A stretch of 64,000 nucleotides of DNA from Protula sp. h YS-2021 (GCA_949752745.1 OX457024.1:107595692-107659691), one strand, 5' to 3'. Shown: positions 1-13,315, counted from the stretch's first letter. The notes: generated by a model not told the origin, from the letters alone. Numbers and translations are program-made.

Positions 1-2
1 CA

Positions 3-201
3 GCTATTTCGAGGGATTGGCGCAAGAAGATCAAATCAGCTCTCGTTGATAGCCACTGCCCGTCAACCATTTTGAGCCAGTTACTGGAAAATTCTGATGA
101 GACAAATTGGCCACCCAAAGTAAAATCCAGCCGGTTCTACAGAGATGACAGTGCTCTGAATCAGTTAATCTTACGCAGAGTAGCGTATTTAGCAGACAAC
201 A
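3..201 (+). CDS. Partial exon of unrecognised gene at window edge
   Basis: The frame is open from the first bases to position 201, where a strong donor (GTAAGT at 202-207) follows and the frame soon closes. The 66 codons look coding: they are hydrophilic and mixed, with a short run RDWRKKIKSAL near the start and SSRFYRDDSALNQLILRR near the end. The exon would leave phase 1. No ATG is needed because the upstream part lies outside the window. I do not recognise the family. No matching downstream acceptor exon was identified on the plus strand, so this may be an isolated or relic exon. Confidence 0.4.
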
Positions 202-321
202 GTAAGTATGACTGATATAACTGCAATTATATAATGAAGTTCAAGATATCTTTTTGAGGAAGTTTTCAGTGCTTACTAAATGTTCCTGTATCTATTAAGT
301 ATTTGTGTTCACTGAGTTTGT

Positions 322-402
322 ATGGGTTTATTAAGTAAGTGCTCATGTATGGGCTTATTAAGTAAGTGCTCATGTATGGGTTTATTAAGTAAGTGCTCAT
401 GT
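322..402 (+). repeat. 27-bp tandem repeat, 3 copies
   Basis: Three consecutive near-identical 27-base units, each starting ATGGG(T/C)TTATTAAG. The period is a multiple of three, so a spurious repetitive reading frame runs through it. Confidence 0.9.
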
Positions 403-414
403 TTGTGCTCATTT

Positions 415-1350
415 AGGGTGGAGAAAGACGCCTGTGGTGGCGATGTTGAACGACAACCAACACCTGTCTGGCGATATGAAGAAAGGGCCAGGATTCATCG
501 TCCTCCTTGTAGATGAAGCTCTAAAATTGCTCTAACAAGATTATCACGAATTATTGTGATAATTTACTGACTTGAAGGTCCTTCCTTTACTCAAGTTATC
601 GCGGACTAATTTCAAATATATAATGCTCTTATGTGTATATATAATTTGCCATTAACCCATTTAGGTGCGTCGCTAAAGGATTAGGATAGATCAATATTAT
701 ACAAAAGAATTTTAGTTATCCGATTATTTCCTTGGTGGTTTAAGAGGTTTTAAAATCCTACTCTTTCTCGAGTTACTGAAAACCAACACCTGTCTGACGA
801 CAAGAAAAAGCCCAGCATTCATCCTTCTCCTTGCAGATGAAACTCTAATAACTACTCTAACAAAATTACCACGAAATATTTTGATAGCACTAACTGATTT
901 AAAGTTTTTTTTCTTTACTCAAGATATCGCGAACTAATTTAAAATATATAATATTCTCATGTGTATATATACTTTGTCATTAATCCATTTAGACAGCATA
1001 ACAGCATAACAGATCCATAATGTATAAAAAACTGAAATTGTTCCTTTAATTTCTTGGTGGCGACCTAAAGAAGGCCCCAGGATTCATCCTCCTTGTAGAT
1101 GAAGCTCTAACACTGCTCTAAGAAGATTAACATGAATTATTGTAATAATTAACTTACTTAAGTTCTCACCCATCACTCAAATACATGATGTTCTAATGTG
1201 AAAAAAATACTTTGCCATTAACCCGCTTAGACAAGTCATTAAATAGCGTAATAAATTGATATTATACAAATCATACCGAAGATAATGACCGCTGAAGTTG
1301 TCCAATTGATCCCTTGGCTGCTCTATTTGTGGATAGGTTTTAAAATCATA
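415..1350. repeat. Three diverged ~270-325-bp direct repeats
   Basis: The landmark AACACCTGTCTG...GATTCATC...CTCCTTG(T/C)AGATGAA recurs at about 455-520, 781-845 and 1060-1105. Each is followed by ATCACGAATTATT-like sequence, an AATATATAATG(C/T)TCT motif and CCATTAACCC..TTAGACA. GATTCAT landmarks lie 323 and 266 bases apart. It is an old tandem array or fragments of one dispersed repeat. Confidence 0.75.
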
Positions 1351-2190
1351 GTCCTTTTCGAATTATCCAAGATTCATTAGCTTTCTAAAACGTCAAAATA
1401 GTCTTTTCCTGTGTATATTTTTCTTGCCATTAATATGACGTCACAACGCAGTCTTTGATTGAATACAGATTAAACAATACATGTTTTATTACTGGTGAGC
1501 ACGGCAGTAACAGTGACAATAGCTCTGAGCATTAGCCAGTTGCAACCACAAAATGGGTTTATCAAGAATATTTTATTCGAGAATTATAACAACAGCAAGT
1601 AAGATAGTGTGATTTCTTGACAGAAATAATATCTGCATTTAAAATGCAATTCAAAATGAAATGTGCTTTCCTTTCTGCTGAAAAAATCAATACTTTAATC
1701 AATAAATACAAACTAGAAGAAAATATCCAAATCTGTCTGCAATAATAGCGCTCTCCTTTTGGATTAAAAAACCCGTTTTATTTGTATGTAATTCTGGAGC
1801 TTGATTACTTAGATATCTCTTTCACAGATCTAGTGTATCACACAAGGTATTGTGAATAGATTTAAACGTTCTGAATTTGCTGTAAATACTACAGAATCCA
1901 TCAATATTCATCAAATCAGGAGCAGAATGTGTAAAGTTAATCATTAAAACGAATCAAAATTTCATATAGAAAAAAATGCACCAAATGACACATTTTTTGC
2001 TTAAATACTAAAGTGAATGTTAAATTCTCTTTTGCATGAGAGCGACAAATTAAATGTATCAGGTTGTTATTGTGGAGAAATGAAAAATATCTTGGTTATT
2101 GTTATTCTAATGAATGGCATCCTGTAGAATAAATGTTCATTTTCGTCAGGTGTCTTCGTTTCATAAGCTTTACATGGGTGCTGTTTGCTA
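1351..2190. other. No feature seen
   Basis: AT-rich sequence with short frames only and no convincing splice-bounded exon or repeat. Confidence 0.5.
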
Positions 2191-2195
2191 TGTAT

Positions 2196-3443
2196 TTAGC
2201 AGTTGTCAGTGCAGAGAATACCCCACATGTTCCATATCTCAACGTTTGTTCCCGCCTCGGTGAAATAAAAACAGCAGATCAATGGTCTTCACATCATACA
2301 ATTGTTTAGATTTCATTGGATGTACTGAAAAGGAAATATTCAATCTCAGTTATACCCCTTGCATTAACAATAGAAATTCGGCTCAGCTAAATCCAGTTCA
2401 ATCCTTGAGACTTATTTAAATCTGTTTAAACCAGCTCGAGCCCCTGTATAAAAACATTCAGACGCACCATATAGAAGTCACCAATACTGAAAACAAAACG
2501 TTATGTATTTCACAGTCTACCCTGTTTCTTACTCTTTCTCATAAGTGGCTTAAACAGGATCTGTTCAACTAAACTTGTTTGCACAAACAAGGCATCACTA
2601 TATTTAACAAAGCCAAGCAGGTTTAGCTAAACTCAATTTAGCCAGTGTCAAGAGTTACCACGTTTAACCAGGTTCAAAAGAGGCAGCCTACTTCTATGCA
2701 AAAACGAAAACTTTTATTTTATTAAATATAGGTTGCGAGGATTTATCTTTTTCTGATATGCCGTTCTTATATTTTGAGAAAAAAGGAATTTTCATATTAA
2801 AATAAATGCGTAAAATATTTAAATTTGGGTCTTGTGTGACTCTCAACAAACAAAAGCTTAAAAGGAGCGCATTTGATTATGACGTAAGAGTATTCCGTTA
2901 TGATTACATATGCACATGATCAAATGGTTATTTCTGTACAGTCTAAAAAGAAGAAGAGAATGGAATGCACTTTTTAATTTGGGTTAGGGAACTTGTAATC
3001 TTACATTCACATTCAGTAATGATTTTGTTGGCAAGTTTGAATCTCAGTTTAATTCTCTGTGTGAAAAGAGCTCGGCTTAAAGCAGTAAGTCTGATTAAAA
3101 CGTGTACAAGTCGTTGCAACAAACGCAACGCATGCAGTGTAGTATATTGCTGGTGAAAATGCGCAAAATATTGGAAGTAATTAAAGCCAAAATTGAAATA
3201 GGGTCTTCATTTATATCTGTTACCAATATAAACCAACAGCAAAAGGTATTTTTTTTAACTATTTACAGAAATATAATTAGATATACTAGGAAGAAAGCAG
3301 TGTAGCGAACTCACAGAGATCCGGTACATGGACTGACACTGGCAGTTCTTGAGCTGTATGGTGACGGCGTGCATGTACCGGCTTTGCCAGCAGAGGTACA
3401 CCAACCGAACAGCAGCGCTCGACCACACCATGAGCAAGGATAT
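2196..3443 (-). pseudogene. Two-exon fragment paralogous to the secreted-protein gene at 24.9-33.2 kb
   Basis: Exon-4-like segment 3315-3443 (43 codons, open): it starts ISL, contains VRLVYLCWQSRYMHAV and NCQC, and is bordered by an acceptor (TTAACAG) and a donor (TCT|GTGAGT) in the same places and phase 0 as exon 4 of the 26.3 kb gene. Exon-5-like segment 2196-2324 has an acceptor TTTTCAG, then VKTIDL in one frame and IWNMWGILCTDNC plus stop in another. It also lacks about 20 bases near its start compared with the 24.9 kb exon, including a cysteine. A frameshift is therefore required. Exons 1-3 were not found upstream. The likely origin is duplication of the neighbouring gene followed by loss. 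A functional gene with unusual splicing is possible but less likely. Confidence 0.65.
2330..3310. other. Presumed intron/intergenic; nothing recognised
   Basis: Lies between the two exon-like segments. Around 2570-2670 there are loose repeats of TTTAGC(T/C)AAA-type words, too degenerate to define a unit. Confidence 0.4.
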
Positions 3444-3646
3444 CTGTTAAAGCCCCAAACATATTAATTTTTATTAAAAACTACCATTTTGACACAAAAC
3501 AGATGGAAAGTTTTTGGAGGATTTCCAAAGAATTACCTTACTTTTTTGTCCTAATATGGTCAATTTTTTGTTTAAAAACAGATATTGTTTACCAAAAAGT
3601 CCAAAAGAATGTTGATGATAATAATAATAACAATTATCAATGTAAC

Positions 3647-3746
<100 letters not shown>

Positions 3747-3884
3747 GTTTGTATGTGCGTCTATATGTGTATCTGCATTTCTGTGTGTGGGGTGCATGCG
3801 TGTGTGTGCGCACGTGGCTGTGTGTATGTGTATCTATCTGTATGGTGTGTGTCTGTGTGTGTGGTGTGTATGAGTTTGTAGAAA

Positions 3885-4445
3885 CATAGTTTTAAGTAAT
3901 CAAATAGCCCGTTTTTACCAAACCCCATGTTTCCAGAACACGCGGGGAAACGTGGGGTTGGGTAATTTTGAGGCCGGAAGTGGTCCGCGTAGAGTGTTTA
4001 TTTTGTTAAAAATGAGGCAATTTTCTTTCAGCACCTCGTGTTTTGGAATTCAACTCCGCGTTTGTTGAATCATAATGTATTACTTAATTTAATTGAAAAA
4101 GACAGATCCTCCCAGTTTTCTTAAGTCGTCAGAAACATTAGATTTCTGAAGCAGTTATTTTTTATAAATTCTTAAAGATCGCAGAATGCGTATTGAAACG
4201 GCCATACATACCAATCATCTCACATTATTCTACAACCCCAATCGGTTCAGATCGAATAGTAACTAAAATATTATTTGATATTATTTGGATGTTATTTGAG
4301 ACAAAAGTGCCAACTGAGACAAGGGTTGGTACGTATTTATTCGACTTACTTACCCACTACGTTTTTCATCCAGGTAAACATTTCCTTCACTATCCCACCT
4401 CATAGCTAAACAATTAAATGTATCATGACATACGTTTTTAAGTTA
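3885..4445. other. No feature seen
   Basis: Unique-looking AT-rich sequence. A small inverted motif AAACCCCATGTTTCC..GGGGAAACGTGGGGTT (about 3920-3958) could form a hairpin. Confidence 0.4.
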
Positions 4446-4449
4446 AAGT

Positions 4450-4760
4450 AATACCACAGCACTGTGAGTACTGAAGAAGTACCCAGTAAGTAAAAAAATG
4501 CAATGGCTTAATGAGTACTATAGAGGTACCCAATAATCATTACGGAGTACTTCTATGAGTACTGTAGAGGTACCCAATAATGATAATGCAGTACCACTGT
4601 GAGTACGGAAGTTACCCAATAGAAATAATACAGTAGCGCTATGGGCGTTGAAGAGGTTCTCAGTAACAAAAATAATACAGTAGCACTGTGGATACTGTAG
4701 AAATACAAATTAATGATAATACAGTAGCACTATAAATACTGTACAGTTATCCAATAGCAT
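4450..4760. repeat. Degenerate ~44-bp tandem repeat, about 7 copies
   Basis: Recurring CACTGTGAGTACTG(A/T)AGA(A/G)GTACCCAATAA words start near 4462, 4511, 4553, 4598, 4639, 4686 and 4730, that is 41-49 bases apart. Later copies are more diverged. Confidence 0.8.
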
Positions 4761-5099
4761 GTGCTGTTTTAACAATGTTGTTCTCACATTGCATTCAAAA
4801 CCACATTATTATTATTTGTTTTAAAATTTATATTGTTTAAATAATATGGATGAAAAAAGAATTGTGTATTACCTGTTGTATTTAAAAATATGCTTATATT
4901 TTAATAGGTTGGGTGCATTTTCATGTGGATTTGTATGAAAATCCTGAAAAAACTATCTCGATCTTTAAAACAAATCATTTCCAGTTTTTATTTTAGATTT
5001 AGGACGAAATGTGAATGAGAAGTCTTTATGATCTTTGCCCCGATGACTCCATCGCCGGTCTTTGCCCCGATGGCTAATCTTTTATCCACGAACCTAGAA

Positions 5100-5565
5100 C
5101 AGACTGCCGCGGTGGTGGAGTAGCGATGCTCTATCATTCCGCTATCAAAGTAAAGAAAATCTCCGGATTGCATTACGGATCATTTGAAGTTATTGAAGCA
5201 AATCTTTCAGTGAAAGACAAATCTGTACGCGTATGCACACTGTACCGCCCAGATCCTTTCGGAAAAAAACATGCTGACTTTTTAGAGGAATTTTCGGATT
5301 TCCTAATAGCTACTGCGTCCTACAAGAAAGATGTTATTTTCTTAGGCGATTTAAACTTTCATTTTGATGTTATCGACCATCCTGATGTACTAAAATTTAA
5401 TTCCACTCTGGTCGCGTGCGGTTACCTCTGCAACTCACCACAGTAACCATATTTTAGACGTGATAATTTGCTCAAATCCTGAGCTAATCTCGAACATAAA
5501 TGTTAGTGACCCTTGCATCTCAGATCATTATTTAGTTGCGTTTAACATCACTGTGACTAAGCCTC
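5100..5565 (+). pseudogene. EEP/APE-like endonuclease domain of the CR1-like element
   Basis: Frames 5126-5446 and 5460-5565 together cover most of the endonuclease. GDLNFHFD carries the catalytic-type Asp/Asn and SDHYLV is the C-terminal Asp-His motif. One frame change is needed between the two parts and the N-terminus has a stop, so it cannot be made as one polypeptide. Confidence 0.75.
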
Positions 5566-6028
5566 GTGCTCTACAGGATCGTGTTATTTATAGGAAATAT
5601 TCAAATATTAACCTCGATGATTTCAAAAATGATGTTCTAAAACTTGATTTACCCTCTAAAAACGCTACTCTACAATCAGTGGTCAAGTCTTATAATGAGG
5701 TATCGTTGACAGGCACGCCCCCAAACTTGAAAAAACTGTCACAATACGTCCCAATACGCAGTGGTATAACGCCAATATACGCAGTGCCAAAGTCATCAAA
5801 CGCCGACTTGAAAGGCGGTATGCCAAATCCGGCCTCGAAAAGGATAAACAACTATACCGAAATCAGTGTAAACTGGTGAATCATTTGTGCAATGAAGCCA
5901 AATCGGAGTTCTATTCAGCTAAAGTTCTCGACTCATAATGTGATCAAAAACGACTATTTAACGTCACAAAGGAGCTTCTAGGTTGGTCTAAGTCTAGCAC
6001 ACTCCCAACAAATATTGAACAGGAAGTC

Positions 6029-6826
6029 ATGCCCAACATGTTCTGCGAGTTTTTCTTTGATAAAATTATTAAAATTAGAAATGATATTTCTTGCGATGAT
6101 CGCTCAAAATTCTTTGAAGAATTTCGTGAACTCAATGGTGCATTTTGTAGCTCAACACTTTCTGAATTTAGACCGAATATCGAATCTACAGTTATTTCAT
6201 CCACACTTACAGTGAAAAATCTGGGTGCTATGTTGGATAATTCGCTAACCATGGATAAATTTATTAGCCTCAAAGTATCTTCTGCATTGTTTTACCTACG
6301 AAACATAGCTAGAATTCGACGATTTCTAACTACTCAGGCCACTAAGTTGTTAGTTCACGCATATGTAATATCTCGCTTGGATTACTCCAACTCCCTACTC
6401 TACGGTGTAAATAAATCATTAATTCGAAGGCTTCAAGTCGTGCAAAACTCGGCAGCTCGTCTCATCTACAAAGTGAACAGATTTAACTATGCAACGCCCC
6501 TACTCATCGAACTGCACTGGCTGCCTGTTGAACAGCGGATAGTATTCAAAATTCTAGTCATTGTTTTTAACTGTATTCATGGACGCGCACCTCAATATCT
6601 AATGGATCTAATAACACCGTACCGGAACTGTCGTTCGCTCCGATCGGGCAGTCAAGCATTACTGGTAGAACACAGAACCAACAATAGATATGGTGATAGA
6701 GCATTCGTGAATTTTGCTCCTAAACTATGGAACTCGCTGCCTATTCATTTTAGATCTATAAATAACGTTGCAGCTTTTAAAAGAGCTCTTAAAACACACC
6801 TTTTTAATAATGCTTTTGTCAACTAA
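6029..6826 (+). pseudogene. Fused linker plus RT C-terminal region of the CR1-like element
   Basis: An open 265-codon frame. Its first ~50 residues belong to the pre-RT linker (FFDKIIKIRND) and the remainder to the post-palm C-terminal region, starting at TVKNLGAMLDNSL. The joint keeps frame although the whole catalytic RT core is missing. Without the palm it cannot encode a reverse transcriptase. Confidence 0.75.
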
Positions 6827-6964
6827 TTTGTAACAGTATTATAATTGTATTATTATTCACGTTTATCATTTTAACTTATAATTGTATACTCTGTGCAGCA
6901 CTTGGAGCTTATTATTAGATAAAGTGCTATACAAATGTATTAAATAATAATAATAATAATTTAT

Positions 6965-9900
6965 AACTGACAACAAATGGAAGGCAAATGCCTCGTATGA
7001 CTGATTCGGTGTAGTTTCACTATGTTGTCTCACCAAACTGAAGGGCTGTCTTAAGTTTCTATTTTGATGCGATGTATTTAATTAAACTGATAAATTTGTA
7101 TGAGGTTAATTAATTTGTTATGCGTTCAATGTCGTATATTTATTTCTTCTTACTTTTCGTATAAATTGTTCCTTTTAATGCTTTCAATACTAATCTTTAA
7201 TTTATCTTTGCTTTTTGTTATATATTTAATTGTTCATACTTTTTACATACCGAAATAATAAAAAGGTGTGAAAACTAATATACGTCGATTGCCAAATGCA
7301 TTTGAGGAAGTTGTGATAAAAAAATAATAACAGAATTATCCCCATCCCCCACCTCAAAAATGCATTCACTTAAATACTTCTGTTAACTGTTTACTCCGAA
7401 ATAAACCCCATTCCTACAATATTAATAAGATTTCGGTCACATGTAGTCGGGCATATCATAAAGTTTTCTGTATTTGTACGTGCTGTGGTTATAAAGTGCC
7501 CATGGCATGTAGAAATAGTTTAAATGCAGAGCTGTTACTCGCTGAATCAGGAAAACAAACTGTAGAATACAATAGTCACTACTTATTTTTAACACTTGAC
7601 TGAAAATTATGTTCCTTTTACGACAAAGCGTGTCATTAAATTCATGAACAATCCAGTTACATTTTTCTAAGACATTACACCTGAAAAATTGTATTCATAA
7701 ATTCACAATCCAAACGTTTATCAAATTCATAGGTAAATGTATATATATTTTTTCAAGATAGATACAAATTTACTCACATAGTAAATCGTTTTTACCAGGA
7801 AAAGGAACTTCTGTGCCTTTTCTTTATTTCTTGTCACTTTTCACTGGCTTAATTAAACATTTATTCTTATGGCAGTCACAAGAAGGCTATGGTGGTGCTT
7901 AAGAAAATAGGTTTTAAAATATTTCGTTAATTTTAAATTTGTCTGTTTTGCCATAAAGATTTCTTTTAAATTTACAATTAACTTTTATTTAACCATCAAG
8001 TATTCACAAGATTGTAATGTTAATAAATGTTATACAACACTGATCTTGCTGGCTATATGACGAAAATAAAAAAAAGAAAACAAAAACAAAATAAAACAAA
8101 ACAATTAAATGACAATAAATTTGAAATTTATAAATAAATAATTCTTACATATTTAATGTACCTAAAGTAATATTTCGTGATATTAAATTTATTTTATATG
8201 CTATTCTCAGTATATAAACTTTTGCTAAATTTATAAGCTTTGTGGTTCAAAACTAATCATCGTAAAAAATCAATAGCATTCACTGATGCTTCTCAGGAAG
8301 TTTTATATGATTCTTGGTTAAAAGCTTAGGATATCCTAAAATACTTATTATTCAGTTTTGGTAAAGTGATGTAGGTTGCAAACACACAGGTGTTCAAACA
8401 GTTTTTGTGTAGCATTTCCATGTTTTTATGGATAAGATATTCAAGGCACTCTTTTTAGTGCAACCATATTTAAGCATAAGTAAAACTAAACGAAGTCTGT
8501 TAGGAGACGGATGTATGATGTTTTACTGATTTTCAGCTTTTCCTATAAAAACAGTTCTATTTAGTTCTGAAACGTTTTACTTTACAAAAGTATTTTACTT
8601 TATTTTATTTTAGACTAACGCCAGACATAAATCGTTTTTCAAGGGACTATTTATTCCTAACCTATTTTTCAAGGGACGGTTTCCTATAGGAATTATATTT
8701 CAAATACAGAATATTGCTCGAAACTAGTGCCTCGTGCAGTATTACCTCTGAATAATGACATGTGTTTTTATACACCTTTTACTTGTATTGCAGTGCACAA
8801 CAAATCACCCTAACAACAATAAAAGACTAAATAAAGAAGTCAAAATATTATGTGATAGAAAATAAGTGAGGTATAGTAAACCCGGCTTTTGAACCATGAC
8901 AGTCTATTATTCTTGCTCCACCTCAATGAAAAACCTGGATAAGCGCCTTTAAAAGGGACAAAATAGACATAACACCTAAAAACTTTCAACAATTTTACAT
9001 ATCCTATGTTACATGCTATGCAATTACATTGTGATCGTCACGGTTTAACTTTTTTCAAGTGCTATGTACAAGCGCTTGCATTTTGTAAAAACAAACTACG
9101 TTAAAATATTTCACAGTTAATTGGCCTAAATAATGTCTTCTTATTGGAGATCTTATGAATATTTATAAATATAGAATAGTGTTGCAAAAGAGTTATGTTG
9201 TAATCTTCTTTCTTTGATCGAAGCTTGTAATAACTATCATTTTTTATTAATTCCTATAGATTCTTGTTAAAATATTTAGTTTAGCAATGGGCTTCATGTA
9301 GAGGTTTCGTGTTTTTGTTTCTGTATTTAACTATTTATGACTTAATCGTGCTCAAACATGGTGTTTTCGTTTCTAAGAAATATAAATATCCAATAAATAT
9401 CCAATGCCAATAAAAAAAACATAAAAAACACAATTTTGCCTTAAAATATAAATAACAGCAAGACAAAAGACTTTTGGCACTACTGATTCTTATCGGATCA
9501 TGGAATATTACCTTAGAATATTCACTGTCTAATTTGTATCGACATTTCCACTGCCATTTCAAAGCTATAAATCAGCAGTGAAGCCGCGAATATATTCAAA
9601 ACTTTCATGAAGGACTTGCTGGCGCGTTCAGGTTAAAAGAATCATCGTGACAGAAATAAGACCGATGAAATAATGAACAAAAAGGTGATATTTGAGACCA
9701 GGGTGCAAAAACAAAGATGAGGTGTTTTCTCCGAAAACCCACCACAACTGCACATACTGGAACTGGTATGCTGTATTTGAGTATAGCAACAAAATCAAAA
9801 TGGGCAACTTAAAACTCAAAATTATTAAATTATACTAAATTTCACTACTTGTTACCAGTCTGAATGAAAACAACACACAATACGCGCAATACTCACGCCA

Positions 9901-10125
9901 GTAGTCTCATCGTCAGTAGCAGTATATAACTCTGTTCTCTTCTGTACAATACGTAAGGAGCAATAATTAACCAATAAATCAATTCATCAATTAAATACGC
10001 CAAGGCAGAGCTAGGGTAACATCTGAGTCTGTACGCTAATGTAAGAGCTAGTGGGTGACTTCAAAGATTTTAATCTCACTCTCGAAGAACGCAGGATCAA
10101 ACTTGCATACATGTTTGAACACGCA
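6965..10125. other. Long noncoding AT-rich stretch
   Basis: No convincing exon on either strand. A minus-strand frame at 9628-9819 looks hydrophobic like a secretory leader but starts without ATG. A-rich tract at 8068-8110. Otherwise unremarkable. Confidence 0.45.
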
Positions 10126-10128
10126 CTT

Positions 10129-10165
10129 TATCTATCTATATCTATATCTATATCTATATCTATAG
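10129..10165. repeat. (TATCTA)n microsatellite
   Basis: Six or so repeats of TATCTA/TCTATA hexamer. Confidence 0.9.
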
Positions 10166-10684
10166 AAATGTTAAGTATATAGTCACAGCTCATTGAAAAC
10201 AATAATTCAACATAATTTTTGTTGCATTACTGAAAAGTGATTTTCAATTTCTTCTCTATTTCTACTGATCATTTTCATGATCCGGTTTTACGCATGCGCA
10301 GTCGGAACTAAAATTTTTCATTGTTCAAAGAACATTCAGATACATATTTATTATCCATGTACGTTGAAAATTTGTATTTTTGGAGCTGATGCCTCGAAAT
10401 TAGTTTTAAAACCTAACTTTCTCACTCACAAAGATGTGTGTAGCTCTTGAGATCACAGCACAATGTTAAAGTGGAAATGGCTTAATACAATAGACACAGT
10501 ATATAAACTGAGTGTAACCACAGTACGGATCGCAGATAGTCTCTCATCCAACAGCAAACCAAGTAAGACGAACATTTCCTTCTTAGGAAGTTTACGTCAG
10601 TACTGAATTTACATTGTTTCCAAAACCAAAACCTGTCACTACTGGAGCATGGTTCGAAATCAGCATTTAAAATAGCTGAAGGTG

Positions 10685-10782
10685 TTTAGTCCATGACTGA
10701 AGATGTGGGCGGAGTTTTAGTCCGTGACTGAAGATGTAGGCTGCGTTTTAGTCCGTGACTGAAGATGTGGGAAGAGTTTCCA
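10685..10782. repeat. 31-bp tandem repeat, 3 copies
   Basis: Unit TTTTAGTCCGTGACTGAAG followed by ATGTGGGCGGAG-like sequence, three times with a few substitutions. Confidence 0.9.
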
Positions 10783-11562
10783 CAGCTCAATTCTATACGT
10801 ATCCGAGTGACTTAATGTCACAATAACGTGAAGCCAACGCCACAAAATAGTATTCATAAGCCAACTGGTACTTTTGAACTGTTTCCATTTGCAATTTATT
10901 GGGATATATTATAATGAAATGATAGGGAAAACATAAAAATTCTCATTTTCTTTTATGATACGCACTTTTCAATTTACTGAGCCACCATAGCAGTTTTAAA
11001 AACTATTTCAATATAATTTTACTTTTTATTTCGCCTTCTTTATAGCTCACGTGTGAATGTAAAAGATAGAAATTCTCTTTTACGAATCCACTTATTTAAA
11101 TGCATATTTGATAATACATAATCTGTGTACGAAACAGGGTACTGATGAAACTGATATGTCTATAGGGGAACATCAAAACATTTTTTTTAAATGGTGGTTG
11201 AAGGAGAATTTTATCGCAATATTATCTTTTGTTTGATATTGTGGTTTTGCAATTCAGTTTCTGATCAAATCCGTGGCTTCAGCATGACAAAAACAACACA
11301 TCATTTGGCATTAAAAATGTAGCAAATAGGTTCTTTTATCATTTCCAAACAATCAAGTTAACTTAAATTTCAAACGATTTACGACGTAGTGATGAAATTT
11401 TTAAGGTCAAGTGATGTGGTAGTCTCAGAAATATGTATTTCGTCATCTCACTTTCATATAAATATAGCATACATCGAAAATAAGCAGTTTTCTTAATGCT
11501 ACTATTGAAGTCGTCAACGCCTGCAAGAATGTATGCATACATACATGCATACACACATACAT

Positions 11563-11675
<113 letters not shown>

Positions 11676-11744
11676 ACAGCCAATCTGTAAAACCAGCCAA
11701 TCTATAGATTGGCTGAAACGTTTCAGCCAATCTGTAGATCAAGA

Positions 11745-13310
11745 CTTGACCTCAAAGACCTTTCGTTGTCTGTTAATCAAGTTCCTTGTTTGCTAGTTAC
11801 AAACCAATTTCTTACCTATTTTTATGTTGCAAATTGGATTGTTTTATAAATAGAAACACATTAATTTAGTGTTCTATGCTTGAACTATCAAGAAATTAAA
11901 CGACCTAGAAATGCAGTACGTAACAGGTTGAACAACTTTCTACGTTGTTACAGTTTATTATAACTTCACATTCCATTTGTTATTGAAGGAAAATAAAAGT
12001 GTCTGTTGTTATGACAGCGACATATACATTAATTCTAATGTATTAACATTTAGATTAACCTAGCGTACTTTTGGGTCTTAAGAATTAATCTCCTTTGGCT
12101 ATTTTAAAATAGTGATGCCTTCGCAAAATGAGCAGATTCTGGTCTGGTCACATACATTAACGACTGGAATCTGTTCACGTGTCTTAAGAAACTGTCAACA
12201 CCAAAGATGATAAAAGTAAATACTTTATGTGCTTCAGACCATTTTCTTTCGTGAGACTTTTTCAACGTAACACTCTTGAACTGAAACCAGCAGCAAGTAA
12301 CAAACATTATGGAATCTGTGGTATGCTTGGTACTGTTTGTGTTACTAAGCATATTTACAAAAATAACGAACAGAAAGAAGAGATATTTAAAGTAAAGACG
12401 TTTTTGCGAAGAACGCCGACTTCGTTATGGGAGGGGGGTTATAATATTTAATGACACAAGTGCTAAACGTATTTTATTTTTCCATACATGCAATAGTTAT
12501 TATTCAGCACTCCGCGATTTAGTTTTTGTTTTGTAATGTTTTGTTTTTAAGTCTGTGTCCAGCTAAATATCAAAATCCAGAAAGTGTAAATACATTTCTC
12601 AACTGATGTCATTGCAGTGTAAATCAGTGTAATAATTAAGAAACAAATTAAACAAATTATACCAGAGCCAAAGACCGAAATTTACATCGTTTGCCCAAGC
12701 GAAGTTCTTACTCGTTAAATTTATAATTGCTAATTTAATTGATTTAGTCTACAACTTCCAATGATGAATTATTTGACAAATTAAGAGCAAACAGCGGACA
12801 ATGCCCTTGTTCAGTCCTTATCCTGGATAATCTGTGTCAATTCTCTCCACTGAATGATATCTGGGCATTGTCTGTAAGAACTGAGCAATGATTCAATACA
12901 AGGCACTGACTTAATGTAGGCGTTGATGCCTATTTATACCAGCACAATTCCTTGCCTTTATAGGTATTTATATGTGATATTGATAGCGCTTGATATATGT
13001 GGTATTTGTATTGCACGATATATAAGTGGTGTCGACATTGCTTAAAAGTGTGGTATTGATATTGCTTGATATATACGATATTTATATTAACTGTAGACTT
13101 ATTTATTAATGCATAATTATAATGCAGGAAATGTCTAGTTTTATCGGTGGTGTATCATCCAGCTACAGTTAAAAGCAGATCTAAATGTACAAGATACAAA
13201 AAGAAAAAAATCTTTGTGTGTTCTGGGGATTTTTTGTTTGGAAGAGAAGGCGAAAAATTTAATTATAAACTCTTTTACGCTTCTGTATCGGGCATTACCC
13301 TCGCATTCAC
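11745..13310. other. No gene seen
   Basis: Frames at 12104-12352 and 12227-12451 overlap on opposite strands and have no splice support or recognisable motif. I treat them as chance. Confidence 0.4.
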
Positions 13311-13315
13311 ATTTT

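Larger units (their letters stand above)
4996..6962 (+). mobile_element. CR1-like non-LTR retrotransposon with internal deletion of the RT core
   Basis: The plus strand first encodes an apurinic/apyrimidinic-type endonuclease: DCRGGGVAMLYH near 5100, then YRPDPFG, GDLNFHFD near 5345 and SDHY near 5520. The segment that normally links endonuclease to reverse transcriptase follows, with frameshifts. The product then jumps directly (about 6170-6190) to the C-terminal end of the RT ORF: SRLDYSNSLLYG, VVQNSAARLI, LHWLPVEQR, FAPKLWNSLP. RT catalytic motifs are absent. The element ends with AAGTGCTATACAAATG and an (AAT)n tail typical of CR1/L2-type 3' ends. The family call rests on protein motifs; the clade is not certain. 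Confidence 0.85.

Noticed and set aside
9628..9819. Hydrophobic minus-strand frame resembling a signal-peptide exon
   Set aside because: No ATG at the start, weak donor, and no partner exon in matching phase.
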